Source: Flavobacteriaceae bacterium PS02293
GTDB taxonomy: Bacteria; Bacteroidota; Bacteroidia; Flavobacteriales; Weeksellaceae
Reading direction: 5' to 3'
Length of the DNA: 64,000 bases
Assembly: GCA_029960045.1 (NCBI GenBank)
Contig: JASCOV010000001.1
Span: forward strand, 372,001-436,000
Shown here: one piece after another, positions 53,743-62,164 of the stretch
How positions within the stretch are numbered: the first letter of the stretch is position 1
Layout: each line of letters opens with the position of its first letter
Notes under the pieces: generated by a model
The model's database searches: none
What the model saw: only the letters and a program-made list of their open reading frames with translations
Told to the model about the DNA's origin: nothing
Made by a program: the position numbers and the translations under genes

Positions 53743-54335
53743 TATCTTTCGATAGGAATTCCAAATAAATTGTGCATTTCTACAAACTGCATCAAGGGAG
53801 AATTTTCTTCGGAACATTTTAAATTATTCTTTGGAAGGTAAACCATTATGATTGTTTGTTTCTTATTTTGAGTAATCATTAAAAAATTTTCAGGTGCATC
53901 ATCAACAAAACCTGTCGCACATATTTGATGGTTGTTTTGTGAATATTGAAAATTTGCTTGTATTAGTTTTGAAAAATTTTGAAAGAAATCTGATTGCATT
54001 ACATTTTTAAGTTTAATTTCTTCTATTTCAGAAAGGTTAACATTTCTCTTTTTAAATTTCTTCCCTCTTTTAAAATAAATTTCTTCTTTATAATATTTTA
54101 CTTTTCCGTTTTCTTTAAATATAAAATTATCAATATTTAAGTGATATCCCAATCCACCATTAGTGTAAAATGAAACTGCTATTTCATCATTTTTGAGTTT
54201 CAATAAATTTTTAACATCATTACTTTCTGAATCATTTTTAAAATCAATAGAATTCGGTAGATTCAAATTCGGAAGCATATTCTGTCCAAAAATTACTGTA
54301 GAAAACATCGTAAAAATTATAACAATAAACTTCAT
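53742..54335 (-). CDS. Hypothetical secreted protein inserted after hutU
   Basis: A 197-residue protein with signal peptide (1-18, ending I-F-G-Q) and a Lys/Asn-rich, AT-rich body with no recognised motif. It starts 20 bases after the hutU stop and is bounded on the other side by a second hutU tail, whose first base lies within its TAG stop. I use ATG 54335, which begins the signal peptide; the frame is open a little further into hutU. Confidence 0.65.
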   Translation of the reverse strand: MKFIVIIFTMFSTVIFGQNMLPNLNLPNSIDFKNDSESNDVKNLLKLKNDEIAVSFYTNGGLGYHLNIDNFIFKENGKVKYYKEEIYFKRGKKFKKRNVNLSEIEEIKLKNVMQSDFFQNFSKLIQANFQYSQNNHQICATGFVDDAPENFLMITQNKKQTIIMVYLPKNNLKCSEENSPLMQFVEMHNLFGIPIER

Positions 54336-54354
54336 ATTTATAGGCTTACAGAAT

Positions 54355-56340
54355 TTAAAACAAACCCTCATCCACAAAATTCGGCAACGTCACTTTCAAA
54401 TTCGGTTCAGCTTCCATTGCTCTTTTGATTGCAAAAACAGCACCTTCATTTCTTGCCCAGCTTCTTCGGGAAATACCGTTGTTGACGTCCCAGAAAAGCA
54501 TCGATTTTAATCTTCTGTCGGCATCATCGCTTCCATCGAGCAACATCCCGAAACCACCGTTGATCACTTCGCCCCAGCCAACGCCACCACCATTGTGAAT
54601 ACTCACCCAAGTCGCCCCACGGAAACTGTCGCCAATCACATTGTGAATCGCCATATCTGCTGTAAATCTAGAGCCGTCATAAATATTGGAAGTCTCTCTG
54701 TACGGCGAATCCGTCCCCGAAACATCGTGATGATCTCTTCCCAAAACCACCGCTCCAATTTCTCCGTTGGCAATTGCTTTGTTGAAGGCTTCAGCGATTT
54801 TCATTCTTCCTTCTGCATCGGCGTACAGAATTCTCGCCTGCGAACCAACAACCAGATTGTTTTCCTGAGCGCCTTTAATCCACGTGATATTATCTTTCAT
54901 CTGCTGTTGGATTTCTTCCGGCGACGTTTTAATCATTTCCTCTAAAATGGCACACGCAATATCATCTGTTTTCTGCAAATCTTCCGGTTTTCCGCTTGTA
55001 CAAACCCAACGGAACGGCCCGAAACCATAATCAAAACACATCGGTCCCATAATATCCTGAACGTATGATGGGTATTTGAACTCCCTTCCAATCGTAGGAT
55101 TTTCCGACATCACATCGGCTCCGGCTCTGGAAGCTTCAAGTAAAAACGCATTTCCGTAATCGAAGAAATAGGTTCCTTTTGCTGTATGTCTGTTGATGGC
55201 GGAAGTGTGTCTTCTCAAGGTTTCCTGAACTTTTTCTTTGAATAACTCAGGGTTTTCTGCCATCATCTTATTGGATTCTTCAAAGGTTTGCCCGACCGGA
55301 TAATAACCGCCTGCCCAGGGATTGTGAAGTGAAGTCTGGTCTGAACCGATATCGATTCTTAGATTTTCTTCATCGAATTTTTCCCAAACATCCACAATAT
55401 TTCCAAGATAAGCCAGAGAAACCGTTTCGTTATTTTCCTGAGCTTTTTTCACTCTTGCCACCAGTTCATTCAGATTTTCGTGGATTTCATTCACCCATTT
55501 CTGTTCGTGACGGATTTTGGTAATCTTTGGATTCACTTCTGCAATCACCGTGATGCAACCTGAGATATTTCCGGCTTTTGGCTGAGCGCCGGACATTCCG
55601 CCCAAACCTGAAGTGACGAATAATCCGCCTTTTGGTTCTTTATTGATTTTTCTGAAAGCATTTAAAACGGTAATCGTTGTTCCGTGCACAATTCCCTGCG
55701 GACCGATGTACATATAACTTCCGGCCGTCATTTGTCCGTATTGCGAAACACCCAGCGCATTGAATTTTTCCCAATCATCTGGTTTAGAATAATTTGGAAT
55801 CATCATACCGTTCGTCACCACCACTCTCGGCGCATCTTTGTGCGATGGAAATAATCCCATCGGATGACCGGAATACATCGTCAACGTCTGTTCGTCTGTC
55901 ATTTCAGACAGGTATTTCATCGTCAGAAGATATTGTGCCCAATTAGAGAAAACTGCGCCATTTCCTCCGTAAGTAATCAGTTCGTGAGGATGTTGCGCTA
56001 CAGCATAATCCAGATTGTTTTGGATCATCAGCATAATCGCTTTAGCCTGCTCAGATTTTCCGGGATATTCCGCAATGTCTCTTGCTTTCATCTCGTAATC
56101 CGGACGGAAGCGGTACATATAAATCCTGCCATATTTCTCCAACTCTTCTTTGAATTCCGGTAACAGTTCTGCGTGAAATTTGGGTTCGAAATAGCGCAAA
56201 GCATTTTTCAGGGCGAGTTTTTTCTCTTCTTCAGATAAAATCTCTTTACGTTTCGGAGCGTGGTTGATGTGGGTTTCGTATGGTTTTGGCTGAGGTAATT
56301 CGGAGGGAATGCCTTGTTGGATCTGTTGTTGGAAAGTCAT
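54355..56340 (-). CDS. hutU: Urocanate hydratase
   Basis: A 661-residue NAD-dependent enzyme converting urocanate to imidazolonepropionate in histidine breakdown. Seen are T-Y-G-G-N-G-A-V-F-S-N-W, M-Y-S-G-H-P-M-G-L-F, G-L-G-G-M-S-G-A-Q and the late H-N-G-G-G-V-G-W-G-E-V-x-N-G-G-F-G-M. It is the longer form (about 660 residues rather than 555). No other hut gene lies in the window. Its 3' end is duplicated at 53686-53742. Confidence 0.95.
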   Translation of the reverse strand: MTFQQQIQQGIPSELPQPKPYETHINHAPKRKEILSEEEKKLALKNALRYFEPKFHAELLPEFKEELEKYGRIYMYRFRPDYEMKARDIAEYPGKSEQAKAIMLMIQNNLDYAVAQHPHELITYGGNGAVFSNWAQYLLTMKYLSEMTDEQTLTMYSGHPMGLFPSHKDAPRVVVTNGMMIPNYSKPDDWEKFNALGVSQYGQMTAGSYMYIGPQGIVHGTTITVLNAFRKINKEPKGGLFVTSGLGGMSGAQPKAGNISGCITVIAEVNPKITKIRHEQKWVNEIHENLNELVARVKKAQENNETVSLAYLGNIVDVWEKFDEENLRIDIGSDQTSLHNPWAGGYYPVGQTFEESNKMMAENPELFKEKVQETLRRHTSAINRHTAKGTYFFDYGNAFLLEASRAGADVMSENPTIGREFKYPSYVQDIMGPMCFDYGFGPFRWVCTSGKPEDLQKTDDIACAILEEMIKTSPEEIQQQMKDNITWIKGAQENNLVVGSQARILYADAEGRMKIAEAFNKAIANGEIGAVVLGRDHHDVSGTDSPYRETSNIYDGSRFTADMAIHNVIGDSFRGATWVSIHNGGGVGWGEVINGGFGMLLDGSDDADRRLKSMLFWDVNNGISRRSWARNEGAVFAIKRAMEAEPNLKVTLPNFVDEGLF

Positions 56341-56408
56341 ATTGTAGTTTCGATTTTCAAAGTTTTAAAGATATTCAATTTGAAAAATATATGGTAACGA
56401 AATAAGAA

Positions 56409-56538
56409 AAAATTCCCCTCCTTTGGAGGGGAGAAATCTGAAATTGTAAATTTCAGATTTCGGGGGTGGTCAATTATTCGGGAACCACCCCATATTCTCC
56501 CTTTGGTCGAATCCATCCCTCCAGAGGAGGGGAATTTT
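56409..56538. repeat. GC-rich palindromic element at the DUF559 gene, downstream side
   Basis: 130 bp bounded by a 22-bp inverted repeat with one mismatch (AAAATTCCCCTCCTTTGGAG and its complement). Inside are two further hairpins: GAAATCTGAAATT/AATTTCAGATTTC and GGGGGTGGT/ACCACCCC. The whole can fold as a multi-arm structure. Confidence 0.85.
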
Positions 56539-56953
56539 AGCATCCGTAATTTTCAATGATGTAATTTTCTAATTCTTTCATAACCAACGATAAGTTATGC
56601 TTCACATCAAAATCTGTAATTCTGAATATTTTCAAATTCAAAGATTCCAAATAAGTTTGTCTTATTCCATCATAAACTTCTTTTTCGTCGTGACTTGAAC
56701 CATCGATTTCGATTATTAATCCAAGCGTTTTGACATAAAAATCGACAATATAGTTTCCGATAATTCTTTGTCTATCAAAATCGATATTATGGAATGTTCT
56801 TGCTCGAACTTGTTTCCAGAAAAGAACTTCGCTTAGGATTCCAGCTTTTCTTTTTCCAGGTAAAAGTTTTTTGAGGTGAGAATTGTAAGGTAGATTCTCT
56901 ACGAAATTCCTGCGGATAGGAATTCCGTTGATTTGGGTTAGGATTTCATTCAT
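56537..56953 (-). CDS. DUF559 endonuclease-like protein
   Basis: A 138-residue protein of the DUF559/Vsr-like PD-(D/E)XK nuclease fold. Motifs are L-P-Y-N-x-x-L-K, A-x-x-L-S-E-V-L-F-W, R-Q-R-I-I-G-N-Y-I-V-D-F-Y and L-I-I-E-I-D-G-S-S-H-D. The F-D-R-Q-x-x-I-G-N-x-x-V-D-F and E-I-D-G-x-x-H pair give the catalytic residues. I use ATG 56953; the open frame upstream is repeat DNA. It is enclosed by GC-rich palindromes on both sides. Confidence 0.85.
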   Translation of the reverse strand: MNEILTQINGIPIRRNFVENLPYNSHLKKLLPGKRKAGILSEVLFWKQVRARTFHNIDFDRQRIIGNYIVDFYVKTLGLIIEIDGSSHDEKEVYDGIRQTYLESLNLKIFRITDFDVKHNLSLVMKELENYIIENYGC

Positions 56954-56971
56954 TTGTTTGTGTTTTTGAGT

Positions 56972-57028
56972 GACCACCCCGTCAAAAATTCTGCGAATTT
57001 TAGTCGCCCCTCCAGAGGAGGGGAATTT
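56972..57028. repeat. GC-rich palindromic element at the DUF559 gene, upstream side
   Basis: GACCACCCCGTC, an AAAATTC/GAATTTT hairpin, then CGCCCCTCCAGAGGAGGGG. It matches the solo element at 58980-59038 and half of the element at 56409-56538. Confidence 0.85.
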
Positions 57029-57164
57029 ATAATTCAATAAATTGAATTTTAGATTAGTGGGGTTTATCAGAATCTAATTTATGAAATTTCTTAGAACAGT
57101 TTCTATCACTTATATTTGCAGCTTCAAAAAACGATTCCAGTCCACAACTTTAAGCTATCAAGAA

Positions 57165-57560
57165 ATGAATTACGAAGACAAAATTCAGCAATCGGAAACA
57201 CGTGTTTTCAAAGTGGTTTTCCCGAATACAACCAATCATCACAACACGATGTTCGGCGGGAAAGTGATGGAAATGATGGATGAAGTTGCTTTTATGACCG
57301 CTACACGATTTGCCAGAAAGTCTTTCGTAACAGTAAGTTGTGACAGAATCGATTTCAAAAAACCAATTCCGGCTGATACGATTGTTGAACTTGTCGGACG
57401 TATAAAATATGTCGGAAACACCAGCGTGAAAGTGAATGTGGAGATTTTTGTGGAAGAGATGTACAATGATACGCGCGAAAAGGCTGTCTCGGGTGATTTT
57501 ACTTTGGTAGCGATTGACGAAAATAAAAAGCCATCAAGAATATTTAAAGATTTGAATTAA
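57165..57560 (+). CDS. Acyl-CoA thioesterase (hotdog fold)
   Basis: A 131-residue protein with V-F-P-N-T-T-N-H-H-N-T-M-F-G-G-K-V-M-E-M-M-D-E-V-A, the active-site helix of YciA/BFIT-type acyl-CoA thioesterases (catalytic Asp in M-M-D-E). It hydrolyses acyl-CoAs in the cytoplasm. I use ATG 57165; the upstream open frame contains no family residues. Confidence 0.9.
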   Translation: MNYEDKIQQSETRVFKVVFPNTTNHHNTMFGGKVMEMMDEVAFMTATRFARKSFVTVSCDRIDFKKPIPADTIVELVGRIKYVGNTSVKVNVEIFVEEMYNDTREKAVSGDFTLVAIDENKKPSRIFKDLN

Positions 57561-57565
57561 AAATA

Positions 57566-57598
57566 AAAGCTTACCAATTTGGTAAGCTTTTATTTTTA
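57566..57598. terminator. Bidirectional terminator
   Basis: AAAAGCTTACC and GGTAAGCTTTT form an 11-bp stem and T-runs follow on both strands, between convergent genes. Confidence 0.9.
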
Positions 57599-57602
57599 TT
57601 CT

Positions 57603-57893
57603 CTACTCGACAATATCGTCGTTTTCTTCTTCATGGTCATCTTCATTGTCGCTTTGACTGTAATAATTGTTTTCTTCGTCCGGAAGCTGGTTGGTAATTT
57701 GGTCGAAGTTATCATCATCCTCAGCGCCCGGAACGTCTAGTCCAAATGGCATTTCGTCATTCACCTGGCCTGGATTTCTGATTGGATTTCCATCGCCGTC
57801 GATTGGAATATGGTCTTCTCTGTTGAAAATGTCCTCACCGGGATTGTAGTCCAAATCTTCCAAATTTTTTTCAATGTTATCTTCTGGTGTCAT
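57603..57893 (-). CDS. Acidic, probably disordered hypothetical protein
   Basis: A 96-residue protein extremely rich in Asp and Glu, with I-D-G-D-G-N-P-I-R-N-P and an E-D-D-H-E-E-E-N-D-D tail. No signal peptide or fold is evident. I use ATG 57893; an ATG 45 bases upstream is possible. Function unknown. Confidence 0.65.
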   Translation of the reverse strand: MTPEDNIEKNLEDLDYNPGEDIFNREDHIPIDGDGNPIRNPGQVNDEMPFGLDVPGAEDDDNFDQITNQLPDEENNYYSQSDNEDDHEEENDDIVE

Positions 57894-57971
57894 AATATTT
57901 ATTTTTGGTTGATTGAAGATAGACAAATATGAGTCCAAGCTTTATTTTTGAGAGATTTATTTTGATGAAAT

Positions 57972-58949
57972 TTAATCTTCATAAACTTCAGGATTCACGC
58001 AAGTCGGCATTTTTTCACCTTTACTAAAAGCTACTACGTTTTCTGCTGCCAATCTTGCCATTCCGCTTCTTGCTTCCAAAGTTGCAGAACCGATGTGTGG
58101 CAGAACACAAACATTTGGAAGTTCTAATAAAGGACTGTCTTTCTGCATCGGTTCAGGATTCGTAACATCCAAACCTGCGCCCCAGATTTTGCCTGAAATC
58201 AAAGCCTCGAACAAATCTTTTTCATTGTGGAAACCACCTCTTGCTGTGTTGATGAAAATTACATTCTCCTTCATTTTTTCGAAAACCGATGTGTTGAAGA
58301 GGTCAGCCTGTTCTGGTATGTAATTGGCGTGGATGCTGATGATATCTGAGTTTTCCACTAATTCATTGAAAGAAACATATTTTGCGTCGAGTTCTTTTTC
58401 AGCTTCTTCGTTGTGGCTTCGGTTGTGGTAGATGATGTTCATTCCAAAAGCAGCTTTACATTTTTCAGCCATTTCAAATCCGATTCTTCCAAGTCCTAGA
58501 ACGCCTAAAGTTTTTCCGTAGAGCTCCTGACCGAGTTCTTCCAAAGGGTCGAAGTCTTTCCAGTTGCCGGATTTTATTTTTGCGGTGTTATAGTTTACTT
58601 TTCTGGAAACCATTTGCATTAATAGAAATGCGACGTCTGAAGTGGCGCGGCTCAAAACGTCTGGCGTGTTTCCAACTGCGACTTTTCGTTTCGTAGCTTC
58701 CTCGATATCCACTTGGTCGAATCCAACTGAAAATAGAGCGATTGCTTTTACATTGGGGCAAGCGTCGAAGAAGTCTTTGTCATATTTGTTTTTTCCGCCG
58801 ACACTTAGGATAATGTCTGATTGTTGGCAGCTTTCCAGCCATTCTTCGTGGGTTGGATGTTCTGTTTCCGGAAAAATGATATCTAAATTTCCGTCTTTCA
58901 AAATCTGAATCCCATTGTCCGGAATTCTTTTGTTTACAAATACTTTCAT
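57972..58949 (-). CDS. D-2-hydroxyacid dehydrogenase (glyoxylate/hydroxypyruvate reductase type)
   Basis: A 325-residue NAD(P)-dependent dehydrogenase. The Rossmann loop G-V-L-G-L-G-R-I-G, the catalytic Arg in N-T-A-R-G-G and the catalytic His in L-P-H-I-G-S-A-T are present. Closest in layout to glyoxylate/hydroxypyruvate reductases. It is distinct from serA in this window, which lacks the same substrate-loop residues. I use ATG 58949 (M-K-V-F-V-N-K). Confidence 0.88.
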   Translation of the reverse strand: MKVFVNKRIPDNGIQILKDGNLDIIFPETEHPTHEEWLESCQQSDIILSVGGKNKYDKDFFDACPNVKAIALFSVGFDQVDIEEATKRKVAVGNTPDVLSRATSDVAFLLMQMVSRKVNYNTAKIKSGNWKDFDPLEELGQELYGKTLGVLGLGRIGFEMAEKCKAAFGMNIIYHNRSHNEEAEKELDAKYVSFNELVENSDIISIHANYIPEQADLFNTSVFEKMKENVIFINTARGGFHNEKDLFEALISGKIWGAGLDVTNPEPMQKDSPLLELPNVCVLPHIGSATLEARSGMARLAAENVVAFSKGEKMPTCVNPEVYED

Positions 58950-58979
58950 TTTATTTAGATTTTTAAATAATATTCTTAA

Positions 58980-59038
58980 GACCACCCCGTCAATTTACCT
59001 TTGGTAATTTGTCGCCCCTCCAGAGGAGGGGAATTTTT
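58980..59038. repeat. Solo GC-rich palindromic element
   Basis: GACCACCCCGTC, a short hairpin (AATTTACC/GGTAAATT-like), then CGCCCCTCCAGAGGAGGGG. Same as the element upstream of the DUF559 gene, but without a nuclease gene beside it. Confidence 0.85.
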
Positions 59039-59050
59039 TAACAGCGAATC

Positions 59051-59158
59051 TGCAGCCCGACTTGAACGGAAATCCTTTTTTGCGTGTACTCACTTTCTGT
59101 TTAATGTGAAATCATCCTGCAAAAAAGATTGGGAGTGGAAGGCGGATAAAGCTGCCCA
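59051..59158 (-). repeat. REP-like palindromic element, family A, copy 4 (inverted)
   Basis: Begins GCAGCCCGACTTGAACGG and ends GGCGGATAAAGCTGCCC, the reverse complement of the other family A copies, with its own loop sequence. Confidence 0.9.
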
Positions 59159-59171
59159 AATTATTAAATGC

Positions 59172-59198
59172 AAAAAACCGGAAATTGACTCCGGTTTT
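59172..59198 (-). terminator. Terminator after the DedA gene
   Basis: AAAACCGGA and TCCGGTTTT pair around AATTGAC; on the minus strand a T-run follows. Confidence 0.85.
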
Positions 59199-59227
59199 GT
59201 ATGTTGTGCTGATATTTCAAGGTTTGA

Positions 59228-59911
59228 TTAATCAATTTTCGTTGGTCTTTCTTTATCCTTTGTGAAAAAGAACTTGATAATGATAGGCAAAGTTGTGACC
59301 AAAACGATGACCAAAACGATGATTTCTAATTTTTTCTTCAAATCGATGCCGAACTGGTCCATAAATAATTTGTCCAGATAATGTCCCGCAAAAATCATTG
59401 TGAATGACCACGCAAACGCTCCGATGATGTTATAATAGAAGAATTTTTTCTTATCCATTTTCACAATTCCGGCAACAATTGGTGCAAATGTTCTTACAAT
59501 TGGTAAAAATCTCGCCAAGATGACGGCCACTGTTCCGTGGTCTTCGAAGAAATCGTGTGCTTTGAAAAGGTATTTTTTCTTGAATAGGAAAGTGTCTTTT
59601 CGCTCGTACAACAATGGTCCGCTTTTGTAACCAAACCAATAACCAATCTCGTTTCCAATGATGGCTGCAACGGCAACGGCGGTCGCCAGAATCGTTGTAT
59701 CCAGAAAATCTGAACCTGTGGTTCCGAAAGTGGTGTCGATGATTTTTACGGCGTAAATTCCTGAAATAAAGAGTAAGCTGTCGCCTGGCAAAAAGAAACC
59801 TACAAAAAGTCCTGTCTCTGCGAAAATGATAAATAAAATAAGCCAAAAACCACCCATTTTGATATAAAATTCGGGGTTGAGTAGGTCTTTCCAGCTTTCG
59901 AAATGTTCCAT
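59228..59911 (-). CDS. DedA family membrane protein
   Basis: A 227-residue protein with about five hydrophobic helices. F-F-L-P-G-D-S-L-L-F-I-S-G near the start and A-R-F-L-P-I-V-R-T-F-A-P-I-V-A-G in the centre are DedA/VTT hallmarks. F-E-D-H-G-T lies between. DedA proteins take part in lipid-carrier or phospholipid scrambling and membrane homeostasis. Confidence 0.92.
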   Translation of the reverse strand: MEHFESWKDLLNPEFYIKMGGFWLILFIIFAETGLFVGFFLPGDSLLFISGIYAVKIIDTTFGTTGSDFLDTTILATAVAVAAIIGNEIGYWFGYKSGPLLYERKDTFLFKKKYLFKAHDFFEDHGTVAVILARFLPIVRTFAPIVAGIVKMDKKKFFYYNIIGAFAWSFTMIFAGHYLDKLFMDQFGIDLKKKLEIIVLVIVLVTTLPIIIKFFFTKDKERPTKID

Positions 59912-59998
59912 AGTTTTCTGTCTTGCGCAAAGATATTAAAAGGAATTTGAATTACTTAACATAAAATAAAAATTAGGAATAATTAACGGAATTGTAAA

Positions 59999-61279
59999 TT
60001 ACAAATCATATTTGCCTTTCCATTTATCCTTCAGTTGTTCACGGATTTTTTTCTCTGTCGAGTTGTTTGCAGGATTGTAGAAAGAGGTTCCTGTGATTTC
60101 GTCGGGCAGAAATTCCAAATCGACAAAATTGCCTTCGTAGGAATGCGCGTATTGATAATCTTTTCCGTAGTCCAGATTTTTCATTAGCTTGGTTGGCGCA
60201 TTTCTGAGGTGGAGTGGAACTGGGAGATTTCCTGTCTTCTTCACAAAAGCCATTGCTTCATTGATGGCGTTGTAAGTGGAATTACTTTTTGGGGAAACGG
60301 CAAGATAAACGGCAGTTTCGCTTAAGATAATTCTGGCTTCTGGATTTCCAATGACATTGATAGCTTGGAAGCAGTTGTTTGCCATTATAAGTGCGTTTGG
60401 ATTTGCTAATCCGATATCTTCTGCTGCCAAAATCATCATTCTTCGGGCTATAAATTTGATGTCTTCTCCGCCAACCAACATTCTCGCCAACCAATAAACG
60501 GCGCCGTTGGGGTCGGAGCCACGCATAGATTTGATGAAGGCTGAAATGATATCGTAATGCTGTTCTCCATTTTTGTCATACAAAGCCATATTTTCCTGAA
60601 GAACAGACAAAACATCTTTATTGGAGATTTTATTTTTCTTGGCTGATTTGAATTGATTGAGAACCAATTCTATTGAATTAATCAACTTTCTAGCGTCACC
60701 TCCGGAATATTGGATGAAGGCTTCTTTTTCCTCGAGTAAGAATTTGGTTTGATTAAGCTCATTATATTTTGCAACAGAAATTTCAGCGAGTTCTTCCAGC
60801 TTTTCAAACGTCAATGCTTTGAGAATATAAACCTGAGTTCTGGAAAGCAAAGCCGAAACCACTTCGAAACTCGGATTTTCGGTAGTTGCGCCAATCAGAA
60901 TAATCCATCCTTTTTCAACGGCGTGAAGCAAAGAATCCTGTTGAGACTTATTAAATCGATGAATCTCATCAATAAATAGAATCGGACTTTTTCCAGAGAA
61001 AAGATTCTGCTTTTTAGCTTCGTCGATGATGTCTCTTACATCTTTTACACCGGCGGAAACGGCTGATAATTTGTAGAATTTTCTTCCTGAACTTTCGGAT
61101 ATGATTTCTGCCAAAGTTGTTTTTCCCGTTCCCGGCGGTCCCCAGAAAATGAGAGAATTAATGGTGTCATTATCCATCATTCTTTTGATAGTTCCATTTT
61201 TTCCTGTGAGATGTTCTTGTCCTAAAACATCATCCAAAGTTTTTGGACGCAGAATTTCGGCAAGTGGAGAATTGTTCAT
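59999..61279 (-). CDS. rarA: Replication-associated recombination protein A
   Basis: A 426-residue clamp-loader-like AAA+ ATPase. It starts L-A-E-I-L-R-P-K-T-L-D-D-V-L-G-Q. Walker A is G-P-P-G-T-G-K-T at 47-54 and Walker B I-L-F-I-D-E-I-H-R-F-N, and the C-terminal G-S-D-P-N-A-x-x-Y-W domain follows. It acts at stalled replication forks. Length normal. Confidence 0.96.
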   Translation of the reverse strand: MNNSPLAEILRPKTLDDVLGQEHLTGKNGTIKRMMDNDTINSLIFWGPPGTGKTTLAEIISESSGRKFYKLSAVSAGVKDVRDIIDEAKKQNLFSGKSPILFIDEIHRFNKSQQDSLLHAVEKGWIILIGATTENPSFEVVSALLSRTQVYILKALTFEKLEELAEISVAKYNELNQTKFLLEEKEAFIQYSGGDARKLINSIELVLNQFKSAKKNKISNKDVLSVLQENMALYDKNGEQHYDIISAFIKSMRGSDPNGAVYWLARMLVGGEDIKFIARRMMILAAEDIGLANPNALIMANNCFQAINVIGNPEARIILSETAVYLAVSPKSNSTYNAINEAMAFVKKTGNLPVPLHLRNAPTKLMKNLDYGKDYQYAHSYEGNFVDLEFLPDEITGTSFYNPANNSTEKKIREQLKDKWKGKYDL

Positions 61280-61415
61280 ATTTCAAAATTACGGAATTAA
61301 AAGACTTTTCTGCAAATGATAACTTGAATGATTGTTTGATTTAATGAAAAAAGAAAAATATTTATTGTTTTTCAATAAATATTTTTTGATATTTGCATCA
61401 TTAAAAACATTAGTT

Positions 61416-61952
61416 ATGTCAAAAACAAACAACTTCGTATTTTGGGGCTTATATGTTATAGCTTGGATTATTTTTGTCGGCCTGTCTATTGAAGCAGGAG
61501 GTTTGATAGTGAATTTCTTTTTCCATCTATATAATCCCGAGATGGTTCAAAATCTTTATCAGAAGCTGGACTTGATTAAAATGTATCAAGATAATCAATT
61601 AGGTTTTTTTGGTATCTACAGTTTTATTTTAATTATTTCAATTTTAAAAGCAGTTCTATTTTATACTGTTATAAACTTGATGCACAAAATGAAATTAGAA
61701 AAACCTTTTAGTGCTTTTGTTGCGAAACAGATTTCACAACTTAGTTATTACACGCTTTCAATTGGATTTTTGAGCTACATTGCCAGACAGTTTGTTAAAA
61801 ATATGGAACATCACGGTTTTGTTTCAGATAATTTAAACCAATTTTGGGCAGACAGTGAAGCATTTATTTTAATGGGAGCCGTCATTTACATTATTGCACA
61901 GATTTTCAAAAGAGGCGTAGAATTGCAGGAAGAAAATGATTTAACAGTTTAA
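61416..61952 (+). CDS. DUF2975 membrane protein
   Basis: A 178-residue protein with four hydrophobic helices (about 9-30, 60-83, 107-127 and 148-167), the DUF2975 layout. The XRE regulator follows after two bases; DUF2975-XRE pairs are common and probably act together. I use ATG 61416 (M-S-K-T-N-N); an upstream extension would cover a lysine-rich stretch and is less likely. Confidence 0.85.
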   Translation: MSKTNNFVFWGLYVIAWIIFVGLSIEAGGLIVNFFFHLYNPEMVQNLYQKLDLIKMYQDNQLGFFGIYSFILIISILKAVLFYTVINLMHKMKLEKPFSAFVAKQISQLSYYTLSIGFLSYIARQFVKNMEHHGFVSDNLNQFWADSEAFILMGAVIYIIAQIFKRGVELQEENDLTV

Positions 61953-61954
61953 TT

Positions 61955-62164
61955 ATGCCAATAATCGTAAACCTAGACGTGATGATGGCCAAACGAAAAA
62001 TGTCATTGAATGAATTGTCCGAAAAAGTAGACTTAACGCTTTCCAATCTTTCCATTCTGAAAACCGGAAAAGCAAAAGCCGTTCGTTTCAGTACGTTGGA
62101 AGCGATTTGCAAAGCTTTGGATTGTCAGCCTGCGGATATTTTAGAATACAGAAAAGAAGATTAA
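61955..62164 (+). CDS. XRE family helix-turn-helix regulator
   Basis: A 69-residue protein that is one Cro/C1-type helix-turn-helix: M-S-L-N-E-L-S-E-K-V-D-L-T-L-S-N-L-S-I-L-K-T-G-K-A-K and S-T-L-E-A-I-C-K-A-L-D-C-Q-P-A-D-I-L. It matches the YozG-like regulators paired with DUF2975 proteins. Its stop shares a TTAA with the stop of the convergent polyprenyl synthase gene. Confidence 0.92.
   Translation: MPIIVNLDVMMAKRKMSLNELSEKVDLTLSNLSILKTGKAKAVRFSTLEAICKALDCQPADILEYRKED

Noticed and set aside
56337..56543. Small minus-strand protein beginning with a K-F-P-S-S-G-G stretch
   Set aside because: It is translated repeat DNA of the GC-rich palindrome beside the DUF559 gene.
59001..59231. Plus-strand 76-codon frame
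   Set aside because: Consists of the solo GC-rich palindrome, a REP element and a terminator.
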